From NCBI GenBank assembly GCA_900756765.1, contig CAAELE010000018.1, forward strand, positions 1-64,000: a stretch of DNA of 64,000 bases, given 5' to 3'. Positions 57,127 through 64,000 of this stretch are shown here, piece after piece (the stretch's first letter is position 1; each line of letters begins with the position of its first letter). Under the pieces are notes generated by a model, which worked only from the letters and a program-made list of their open reading frames with translations, ran no database searches and had not been told where the DNA came from. Origin of the DNA: an uncultured Collinsella sp. GTDB taxonomy: Bacteria; Actinomycetota; Coriobacteriia; Coriobacteriales; Coriobacteriaceae. The position numbers were made by a program, and so were the translations under genes.

Positions 57127-58356
57127 ATGGATCGAAACGAACTCGACCCCAGCGTCCCCAGCGCCACGGAGGTCAAGAAGATTCCCCTCATCATTAAGGT
57201 GTACGCCGTCCTGTGCATCCTATCCGGCGTGGGCACACTCCCGTCGGTCGGCGCCTTTATGTGGCAGGTCATCACCGCGCTCATCAACGGCAACGCCGCC
57301 GAAAAGCTCGGCGACAATATGCTGGTCTCGGTTGGACTCATCGTCGCCGGCATCATGCTCTCTGCGGCAAGTGCCGTCATCCTGATCATCTTTGGCCTGG
57401 ACCTTATCAAAAACCAGCGCCGCAACGCCGCCCGCCTGTCCTACATCCTTATTGCATTCACCGTCGTCGAGCTTTTGGTCGACGTGATGCTCCAGGGCAT
57501 CGGGCCCTTCCTGCTGCGTCCCGCGATCCAGCTCGGCATCCTCGTTGCACTTTCGGCAACCGTCGACCCCACGCTGCGCCAGGAGCGCGAACTGCAGCGC
57601 CGCCTGCAGGAGATGCTCGACCGTGACGCCGCGGCGGAGGGCATGCTCGGCCGCGATGAAACCGGCGAGGGCTACATCAAGCTCAACTACTTCAACCTGT
57701 TCTGGGTATTCTTCGTCTGCTGCGTGCTCGGCCTGATCGCCGAGGACATCTGGCATATGACAGTCGACGACCCGGGCGTCTACCAGAACCGCGCCGGCAT
57801 GCTGTTTGGTCCCTTCAGCCCCATCTATGGCTTTGGCGCCGTGCTCATGACCATGGTGCTCAACCGCTTCTATAAAAAGAACCCCATCATCATTTTCCTG
57901 GTAAGCGCTGTGCTCGGCGCGAGCTTTGAGGTGTTCGTGGGCTGGTTTATGCAGACCTCATTTGGCGTGGTCTCGTGGAGCTACTCGCACATGAAGCTGT
58001 TCGGCATGCCCGACCCACTCGCCGTCCTTACGGGCGGACGCACCTGCACGGGCTTTGCCTGCCTGTGGGGCCTGGGTGGCCTTATCTGGATCAAGCTGCT
58101 GTTGCCGAGGCTGCTCAAGCTCATCAACATGATTCCGTGGAAGAGTCGCTACTCGGCTACCGTCATCTTTACCGTCATTATGCTGGTCGACGGCGTCATG
58201 ACGCTGCAGTCGCTCGACTACTGGTACCAGCGCGTCAACGGCACGGAGCCGGATATTCCCGTCGCGCAGTTCTACGGCAAGTATTTCGATAACGACTACA
58301 TGGAGAACCGCTTCCAGAGCATGACCATGAGTCCCAAGGATGCGACGCGCGTGTAG
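57127..58356 (+). CDS. Putative ABC transporter permease-like membrane protein (CmpB family)
   Basis: A 409-residue membrane protein. The N-terminal half has about four hydrophobic segments and a charged linker (RQERELQRRLQEMLDRDAAA). The C-terminal half (about 180-400) matches the ABC_trans_CmpB family often labelled 'putative ABC transporter permease': GPFSPIYGFGAVL, GASFEVFVGWFMQ and LGGLIWIKLLLP. No ABC ATPase gene accompanies it and the true function of the family is unclear. AAAGG lies upstream of the ATG. It is divergent from purF; a strong terminator follows. Confidence 0.8.
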   Translation: MDRNELDPSVPSATEVKKIPLIIKVYAVLCILSGVGTLPSVGAFMWQVITALINGNAAEKLGDNMLVSVGLIVAGIMLSAASAVILIIFGLDLIKNQRRNAARLSYILIAFTVVELLVDVMLQGIGPFLLRPAIQLGILVALSATVDPTLRQERELQRRLQEMLDRDAAAEGMLGRDETGEGYIKLNYFNLFWVFFVCCVLGLIAEDIWHMTVDDPGVYQNRAGMLFGPFSPIYGFGAVLMTMVLNRFYKKNPIIIFLVSAVLGASFEVFVGWFMQTSFGVVSWSYSHMKLFGMPDPLAVLTGGRTCTGFACLWGLGGLIWIKLLLPRLLKLINMIPWKSRYSATVIFTVIMLVDGVMTLQSLDYWYQRVNGTEPDIPVAQFYGKYFDNDYMENRFQSMTMSPKDATRV

Positions 58357-58378
58357 CGCCCACCGCGCCCAAAACACA

Positions 58379-58418
58379 AAATGCCCGCCGGTATCACACG
58401 TACCGGCGGGCATTTTTA
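58379..58418. terminator. Bidirectional terminator between convergent genes
   Basis: AAATGCCCGCCGGTA pairs with TACCGGCGGGCATTT around a ten-base loop, with A and T flanks on both sides. Confidence 0.9.
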
Positions 58419-58446
58419 TAAACGAGCCTTCTATCGACGCAAGCCT

Positions 58447-58863
58447 CTACGCCTCGCGCTCGACCTCGCTCACACACTCATTTTTGATGGTACCGACGAG
58501 CGCCTGCAGCGCATCGACCACATGCGGGCGAATGTCCCCGCCAATGAGCACGAGCATGATGTCGTCGCCCACGGCGAGCTCGCCACTCGCCAACCACACG
58601 CGCACGTAACCGATACCCGGCATCGCGTGCGTTGCCTCGATAGCGGCCTGCACCTTTTCGGCATCGAAGCCAAACGCCATGCCGCCCACCTTATGTCCAG
58701 GCGCCACACCATCGGTCTCGACCCCACGCACCTCGGCCTTGGGCGTCGCGCGCACCACGCCGTTGTGTGTCAGGTACATCCCACAATCAGCCGCCGAAAC
58801 ATCGGCCTTGGCTTCGCGCAGCCAAGCATCAACCGAAGGCATCGATTTGCCATTCTCAAACAT
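58447..58863 (-). CDS. MoaE-like molybdopterin synthase large-subunit homologue
   Basis: A 138-residue protein resembling MoaE, the large subunit of molybdopterin synthase. Matches include YLTHNGVVRATPKAEVRG near the N-terminus (the family's G-VR strand), RVWLASGELAVGDDIMLVLI and a C-terminal helix with VGTIKNECVSEVE. The first catalytic lysine position (TIKNE) is present, but the second lysine of the usual lK--aPiWK-E end is missing. No other moa gene is in the window. The second of two adjacent ATGs, five bases after GGAG, is taken as the start. A diverged or altered function is possible. Confidence 0.6.
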   Translation of the reverse strand: MFENGKSMPSVDAWLREAKADVSAADCGMYLTHNGVVRATPKAEVRGVETDGVAPGHKVGGMAFGFDAEKVQAAIEATHAMPGIGYVRVWLASGELAVGDDIMLVLIGGDIRPHVVDALQALVGTIKNECVSEVEREA

Positions 58864-58918
58864 CATTTCTCCTTTTGATTTCCAGGGCAGTCTTTTTGGG
58901 ACGGGGCTCCCGGACACT

Positions 58919-59917
58919 TTATTCCTCGACCGGCGTGAGCACCATGACGGCGCGTGTGTTGCTCAGCGACAGCGAGCGACAGGTCACAAGCGTTACGACC
59001 TTGGTTGCCGAAGCGGCACGGTCGGTGGCATCGCTCGCCACGGCAGAGGCACCGTCGAGCATCTCGGACAGGTAATTCTTCAGTCCGTCATCGCCCTCAA
59101 AGTTGGGCGTGCGCGCCTTGGCATACGTGTCCTCGACCACCTTGGTCGCCAGCGGGCGCAACTTATACGTCGCATCGCACGTGATGTAGTACACGTATTC
59201 CATGCTGTCGAACGTCGCCTGATCGGTCGTACGCGAAATCACGTTGAACATCGAACCGTCGTTCATGTGATGGCCGTAAATCGTGGTCTGCTGATCCACC
59301 ATGCCCGGCGCGGTGTCGTCGCTATCCAAGAAGATGGCTCCCGAGGCATTGGCCGTACCGTCGAACAGCGTGTTGAGGTACTTGGAGTTGTTGTTGGTCT
59401 GCACCACGGGGTAGTTGATGTTGGTGCCGGGCGCGTAAATCCAACCAACAACCTCGGGATTTGTCTGGGCGAGCACGTTGAAGTCGATAATCGGCACGCC
59501 GCTGGCGTCCTTGTCGCTCACATATTGCTTTTCGATTTTTTGATACGACTCGCTCGCCTGCTTGTAGCCAATCTGGGCATTAATAAAGATGGCGGCCGCA
59601 GCAACGATCAGGCCAATGCCAATGATGATGAGCAGAATGGGAATGACGGAGCGGCGCTTTTTGCGCAGCGGCTCGGTATAGCTCGATGGCGCGGTATGCG
59701 CCGAAGAGCGAGGTGACTTCTTGGCCGTACTGTATGACGAAGGGCGATAAGCAGCAGGTGTATCCTGACGGCGATGGGACGTCGGCGTTACGGAACGCGG
59801 CGCGCGCGGCTGCTGAGGAGAGGATGTCCGACCCTGCTGTGCCGCATGGGCAGCACCCGGCTTCGACGGATCGGGAATCTGAGAAGCCTTGAATCGTTTT
59901 CCCTGATAATCGGACAT
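58919..59917 (-). CDS. srtB: Class B sortase
   Basis: A 332-residue transpeptidase that links surface proteins to the cell wall. A long Pro/Ser/Arg-rich cytoplasmic tail (1-90) precedes one membrane helix (91-113). The sortase fold carries His216 or His217 in YGHHM, Cys313 in TLVTCRS and Arg322 in SNTRAV, the catalytic triad. The insertion before the Cys strand (about 265-300) is typical of class B. It could anchor the LAxTG or IPNTG proteins of this window, but class B enzymes usually prefer other signals, so the pairing is uncertain. AAGGAG precedes the ATG. Confidence 0.9.
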   Translation of the reverse strand: MSDYQGKRFKASQIPDPSKPGAAHAAQQGRTSSPQQPRAPRSVTPTSHRRQDTPAAYRPSSYSTAKKSPRSSAHTAPSSYTEPLRKKRRSVIPILLIIIGIGLIVAAAAIFINAQIGYKQASESYQKIEKQYVSDKDASGVPIIDFNVLAQTNPEVVGWIYAPGTNINYPVVQTNNNSKYLNTLFDGTANASGAIFLDSDDTAPGMVDQQTTIYGHHMNDGSMFNVISRTTDQATFDSMEYVYYITCDATYKLRPLATKVVEDTYAKARTPNFEGDDGLKNYLSEMLDGASAVASDATDRAASATKVVTLVTCRSLSLSNTRAVMVLTPVEE

Positions 59918-59952
59918 GGCTCTCCTTATACTGCGGTGAAACGGCGGAACGC

Positions 59953-60417
59953 CTAGGCGTCGGCCATCTCCTGCTTCATTTTCTCGATAACCTTGCGGTA
60001 CTCGGGGTCGCAAGCACCCAGAATCTGCGTGGCATAGATGGCGGCGTTCTTGGCACCGTTGATGGCAACGCAGGCCACGGGCACGCCCGAAGGCATCTGC
60101 ACCATCGACAGCAGCGAATCCATACCGCCCAGGTCACTCGTCTTCATAGGCACGCCGATAACCGGCAGCGGCGTAAAGGCAGCCACGACACCACCCAGGT
60201 GAGCGGCCTTGCCGGCGGCGGCGATAATCACTTTGATACCGCGATCGGCGGCAGTCGAAGCCCACTCGTGGACCTTCGCCGGCGTGCGGTGCGCGCTCGC
60301 GATCACGAGCTCATAGGGCACACCCAGTGCCTCGAGCTCGGCGGTGCAGCCTTCCATAACGCCCAGATCGGACTTGGAACCCATGATGATCCCGACAACC
60401 GGCTTTTGATCTGCCAT
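59953..60417 (-). CDS. purE: N5-carboxyaminoimidazole ribonucleotide mutase
   Basis: A 154-residue PurE of purine synthesis: GIIMGSKSDLGVMEG at the N-terminus, SAHRTPAKV (class I signature) and GLPVIGVPMKT-like strand (PLPVIGVPMKTSDLGGMDSL). Length is typical. No purK is in the window. The ATG at 60417 follows AGGAGG by nine bases; a TTG six bases earlier is too close to it. It precedes sortase B on the same strand, 35 bases apart. Confidence 0.95.
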   Translation of the reverse strand: MADQKPVVGIIMGSKSDLGVMEGCTAELEALGVPYELVIASAHRTPAKVHEWASTAADRGIKVIIAAAGKAAHLGGVVAAFTPLPVIGVPMKTSDLGGMDSLLSMVQMPSGVPVACVAINGAKNAAIYATQILGACDPEYRKVIEKMKQEMADA

Positions 60418-60572
60418 AAACAAAGACCTCCTGTTGAGAGCGGTGACGCGGCGAATCCGCGACCCTTAACTGCAAATAATTCAAGTATAGCCGCCGATGC
60501 TGATGTGTTCGGCGGGAGACGGAACGCTTTGCGAGATTAAGGCCGAAGGGTCGGAGCTTTCCGCCTACATTC

Positions 60573-60618
60573 AAAAAGCGTGCCCACCGTCCTTGGGTGG
60601 GACGGCGGGCACGCTTGC
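60573..60618 (-). terminator. Terminator of the large modular surface gene
   Basis: On the minus strand AAGCGTGCCCGCCGTCC pairs with GGACGGTGGGCACGCTT, with one mismatch, followed by TTTGA. Confidence 0.85.
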
Positions 60619-60634
60619 TTAGCTGTTGCTGGGG

Positions 60635-63600
60635 CTACTTAGCCTTGCTGCGACGATGGAAGAAAGCGCCGATCGCGGCGATGATGGCGCCAAGACCACC
60701 GACGGTCGCGACGGTCGCCGCCGTCTGGTCTCCGGTATTGGGAATCGCCGAACCGTTCTTCTTGCTGCCCTGGGCCTTGTCGCCTGCGGGCTTGCCCGCC
60801 TGGTTGCCGCCGTTCGAGCCATTGCCGGAACCCTGGTTGCCCGAGCCGCCCTGATTGCCGGAATCGGCATCCTTGAGGCTCTCAATAGCCAGCTTGAGCT
60901 GGTCATAGGCCGCCTGGAGCTGGGTGTCGGAAGCATTCTCAGCACCCAAGACGTCCTCGGCGTAGGTAATGGCATCCGTCAGGGCCTTGACAGACTCGGC
61001 CGTCTTGCCCCTAGTGTCAGTCTCCTTCGCCTGCTTGACCAGGGCCTTGAGCTGCTTCTTAGTCGGTTTCTCGACCGGGGCCACCGGGGTCTTCTCGAGC
61101 GCGCCGCGGGCGCTCTCGAGCGCCCTGAGCGCCTGGTCGACCTCGTCCTGCGTGGCTTTCTCGTCGCTCAAGATGGCGCGGGCGCTCGCCAGGGCGTTCT
61201 CGAGCGCCGTCCAGGAGGCCTCGGTGTAGTCACCGGCCTTGAGGTCGCCGGCAGCAACCTCGGCATCAACCTTTTCGATCGCGGTAGCGAGATCATCCTT
61301 CGCCACCGGATCGGGGACGGCCGTACCGTAGAACTTGAGCTCCGCCATGCTGCAGTAGGCATCAACGTTGCCACCGCCGGCGTGAATCACCTTGACGGTC
61401 ACGTAGCGACCGCGCGCGGCGCCAAAGCTCATCTGTTTCCAGTCGCCACGGTCGGTGAGCACGCGGCCGTCATTGTCGAAGGCGAACGTACCCATCGACG
61501 CGGCGGTGCCCATCTCATAACCGTCGGCAGTGTCGGAGACCAGTATCTCGGCCTCGAAGATATCGCCGTTAGTGCCGCCGTCCTGGCGCGGCAGGAATGT
61601 AACGTCGGTGAGATCGTAGTCGCGGCCCAGGTCGACACTCAGATACTGGGGCATACCGGTCCCATGGGCCCAGTCGCTGTGCCAAAGCGTCCGCTCGTCG
61701 CCGTCGAGAGCGTTGACGGCGTTGCTGCCCTCGTAGTCGGCCTCACTCGAGAAGCCGGCCACCTTGACGTTCTTGCGGTTCTCGGGCGTGTTGATAAGAA
61801 TCTTCTCATCGACAGGGCGCATCTTGAGGCCGTCGATTGCCTTCTCGATCTTGGCTGTGGCGTCTGCGACATCCTTCTTGCTATAGCTGCCTTGGCCGCC
61901 GTCGAGGAGCTTCTGAGCCGCCTCGACCGCAGCGGTGAGAGCTGCATAGGAATCCTTAGTGTAGACGGATTCGCTGTAGCCCGCGGCCTCGGAAAGCGCT
62001 GCCACGAGCGCAGAGGTATCGACACCAGCCTTGACTTCGACCTCATAGGATGCGGTCTTGGAGGGGTCGAGTACCGACGCCACCGTGATCTTTGCCTTGC
62101 CGGCCTTGTTGGCACGCAGGTAGTAGCTCACGCTATCGCCAGCCTGAACAGCGGAGACGCTTACCACAGAGGGGTCGGAGCTCTCGACCGTCACATAGGG
62201 GTAGCCGGCGCTCTCAGGCGTGGCCTTGGCGTCGACGAGCGTAACGTCGCCTTCAAAGAACTCGGTCTGGTTCTTGCCTAGCTCGACACCCTCGATGGCC
62301 TCGACACCCTGCGTGTAGTTGAAGTTGACCTCACGCAGTGTGAGCATCTGGTCACCCGATGCCTCAAGCGGCGTGACCTCGACCTTGGTCGCCTTCTTGC
62401 CCTTGTTCTCGGCAGAGAGGCCAAAAGCGTAGCGAGCCCGGAAGGAATCGTACTCCCCGCCCGCGAACTCTTGGGTCGAGCCATCCTCGAACGTCACGAC
62501 AGCCTTGATCTTCTGCACGGTTCCGTTGCCACCGTTGCGGTTAACGACCTCGACACTATCGAGTTTCGAAGGCGTCTTAAATGCGAATGTCATCGTGGTG
62601 GGAAGCTTCACGTAACTCGGAAGCTTACCCTCGCTGTCCCAGTTGCCGCTCCAGTTCCATAGGAACTCAAAGCCGTTGTCGCCCTCGTTATTATCGAACA
62701 GCGCGTTATAGCTCTTCTGCTGGATAAGTTTCTCGACGTTGGTCCCGTCGTCGGTCGTGAGCTCATCGTTGGTCATCGTGATGTTGAAGGCATCCTGACC
62801 GTACTCGGCGACCGTTGGCTGAGGAACATCCGGCATCGTCACCGTGCCGTCGCTCGCAAACTCAAGTGCGTCGCATGCCGGACCGATGAGCCAAGATGTC
62901 GAGGGCAGTTCGACCTTGCCGGCGGTCTTGGCCTTGAGCTTGAAACTCGCCACCGCGCCGGTACCGTTGTAGAGCTTGCCATCGCCGCGGTTGGCAAAGG
63001 CGAGATTGATAGTCTGCGTTCTGTCCGCGAACTGGACCTTCTCGCGAGACAGGTTCTCCATGCCGGCAGTCGAGCCGTCCTGCGCGATGCTCTCGGACAC
63101 AAACTCGAACTGGTCGCTCTTGAAGTTGACGAGAGCGCCCAGGGCGTTGACGTTCTTGGCGTCGGCCGCATAGACATCAACGGTGATCTCATCACCGGCC
63201 TCGACCTCGGTCTTGCTCGGAATCACCGCGAGCGAACCTGCGACCTTGCCCTTTTGTTTAGTGCCGCCGTCAAGACCCGCCATGGTGAACGAGTAATCGT
63301 AGACGTCGTAAACGCCGTTATCGTTGAGGTCGGCGAAGTGGTCGCGGATCTGCGAACCGAACGTCGGGGTATCGGGCTCGCGGTTCTCGAGGCCCAGATA
63401 GTTCTTCATGTTGGAGTAGTCTCCGTCGGAGATCGTGGCCTTGTTGAGGTTGGAGCCCACGGCGAAGCCATCCGTGCCGTCGGTCTTGTAGATGGCAATC
63501 TCGGACGCGGAGAAGAAATTGCCGACCGAGGCGAGCGGTGTCATGCGCACGTAACGGGCGGCCACGGTGCCGTCAAACGCTACCGTCTTACAATCAGCGG

Positions 63601-64000
63601 AACGTGCCCAATCGACCTCCTGGCTCGTCCAGTGGACGCCATCGAGACTCGTCTCAACACGCATCTTGGTCACAGTGCCGTTGCCGGCGTCATCGCGCGG
63701 ATAGTACTCGAGCTTATCGAGCTTGTAAGCGCGTCCATAGTCAACGGTAAGCGCCTTGCCCAGATCGTTGCCACCGGAGTGGAAACCGCCGTCGCCCGAC
63801 TGGAACTCATGGTCGAAGGCAAGCTCGGCCTTATGGCTGCCGTAAAGTGAGCCCTCCCAGGTGATTTCCTCGGCGTCGGGGACGTTCCGCCACGGATCGA
63901 GTGCGGAGTTCGCCTCGAGCACATCGCTCCAGGCGGAGTAACCCTCGGCGTTGCGCGAACGAATCTGGTAGGTGTGCTTGCTATTGTAGGCGAGGTCGGT
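60635..64000 (-). CDS. C-terminal part of a giant wall-anchored protein with dockerin, cohesin, F5/8C and FIVAR modules
   Basis: At least 1,121 residues are visible; the frame is open at the right edge, so the start is missing. Order in reading direction (approximate bases): end of a fibronectin-III-like domain (64000-63900), F5/8-type C / CBM32-like (63860-63480), dockerin with DLNDNGVYDVYDYS (63420-63275), cohesin-like beta domain (63250-62830), second discoidin-like domain (62760-62290), bacterial Ig-like domain (62290-62040), FIVAR (62040-61810), third F5/8C (61800-61310), two FIVAR (61300-60870), a Gly/Asn/Gln linker, and the sorting signal IPNTGD, hydrophobic helix, RRSKAK. This layout is typical of secreted glycan-degrading enzymes, so a catalytic domain probably lies upstream (inference). 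Confidence 0.88.
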   Translation of the reverse strand, partial: TDLAYNSKHTYQIRSRNAEGYSAWSDVLEANSALDPWRNVPDAEEITWEGSLYGSHKAELAFDHEFQSGDGGFHSGGNDLGKALTVDYGRAYKLDKLEYYPRDDAGNGTVTKMRVETSLDGVHWTSQEVDWARSADCKTVAFDGTVAARYVRMTPLASVGNFFSASEIAIYKTDGTDGFAVGSNLNKATISDGDYSNMKNYLGLENREPDTPTFGSQIRDHFADLNDNGVYDVYDYSFTMAGLDGGTKQKGKVAGSLAVIPSKTEVEAGDEITVDVYAADAKNVNALGALVNFKSDQFEFVSESIAQDGSTAGMENLSREKVQFADRTQTINLAFANRGDGKLYNGTGAVASFKLKAKTAGKVELPSTSWLIGPACDALEFASDGTVTMPDVPQPTVAEYGQDAFNITMTNDELTTDDGTNVEKLIQQKSYNALFDNNEGDNGFEFLWNWSGNWDSEGKLPSYVKLPTTMTFAFKTPSKLDSVEVVNRNGGNGTVQKIKAVVTFEDGSTQEFAGGEYDSFRARYAFGLSAENKGKKATKVEVTPLEASGDQMLTLREVNFNYTQGVEAIEGVELGKNQTEFFEGDVTLVDAKATPESAGYPYVTVESSDPSVVSVSAVQAGDSVSYYLRANKAGKAKITVASVLDPSKTASYEVEVKAGVDTSALVAALSEAAGYSESVYTKDSYAALTAAVEAAQKLLDGGQGSYSKKDVADATAKIEKAIDGLKMRPVDEKILINTPENRKNVKVAGFSSEADYEGSNAVNALDGDERTLWHSDWAHGTGMPQYLSVDLGRDYDLTDVTFLPRQDGGTNGDIFEAEILVSDTADGYEMGTAASMGTFAFDNDGRVLTDRGDWKQMSFGAARGRYVTVKVIHAGGGNVDAYCSMAELKFYGTAVPDPVAKDDLATAIEKVDAEVAAGDLKAGDYTEASWTALENALASARAILSDEKATQDEVDQALRALESARGALEKTPVAPVEKPTKKQLKALVKQAKETDTRGKTAESVKALTDAITYAEDVLGAENASDTQLQAAYDQLKLAIESLKDADSGNQGGSGNQGSGNGSNGGNQAGKPAGDKAQGSKKNGSAIPNTGDQTAATVATVGGLGAIIAAIGAFFHRRSKAK

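Noticed and set aside
1..64000. Transposase or integrase genes
   Set aside because: None of the translated frames shows a DDE, tyrosine or serine recombinase signature, so the palindromic repeats are treated as non-autonomous.

Overview
The window looks like a chromosomal segment of a high-GC Gram-positive gut actinobacterium of the class Coriobacteriia, most likely a Collinsella. Evidence: high-GC coding sequence, ATG/TTG starts behind AGGAGG-type sites, a LuxR regulator fused to a 12-helix membrane domain, surface proteins ending in LAxTG or IPNTG sorting signals, a class B sortase, an NfnAB-type electron-bifurcating pair, and many 'ggggacag' palindromic intergenic repeats. The species cannot be proven from this sequence alone.

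Layout. 1-2,046: accessory patch (DUF4268 nuclease-like protein, two small ORFs, start of another gene) ending at an initiator tRNA-Met. 2,243-7,422: cofactor and housekeeping genes (coaX, divergent biotin-ligase-like gene, fused folP-folK, sirtuin, exonuclease III). 7,428-11,213: repeat-rich gap, then an ECF vitamin transporter (S, double ATPase, T). 11,407-17,485: glmU, prs, pth and the nfnA-nfnB pair. 17,719-28,465: three minus-strand surface proteins, facing the membrane LuxR regulator at 28,694. 30,266-35,399: Orc1/Cdc6-like ATPase, cytidylate-kinase-like protein and a four-gene polar amino acid ABC transporter. 35,605-38,895: yqeY, PrsA-type foldase, a lone PTS IIA and a RelB/PIN toxin-antitoxin pair. 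39,180-52,600: an apparently less GC-rich island of zinc-ribbon, SPFH and membrane proteins reminiscent of the Bacillus ydjGHI envelope-stress genes, interrupted by two plus-strand genes (zinc-finger protein, DUF234 ATPase). 53,224-60,417: purN, purM, purF and purE with a membrane protein, a MoaE-like protein and sortase B between them. 60,635-64,000: the C-terminal part of a very large wall-anchored protein with dockerin, cohesin, F5/8-type C and FIVAR modules; its start lies outside the window.

Main new observations. (1) The three surface genes share one composite upstream site, GGTTC-N8-GAACC-N7-CTACCTGCG, with identical internal spacing in all three; the LuxR regulator next to the third copy is the obvious candidate controller. 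(2) Several families of small palindromic elements are scattered here without a transposase: one lies in frame inside the ECF ATPase linker, one appears to have inserted in the leader of a surface gene, and one supplies or abuts the stop codons of pth and purF. (3) The zinc-ribbon/SPFH island looks like a multi-protein membrane system. (4) Both lone AAA ATPases have unusual repeat arrays just upstream of their starts.
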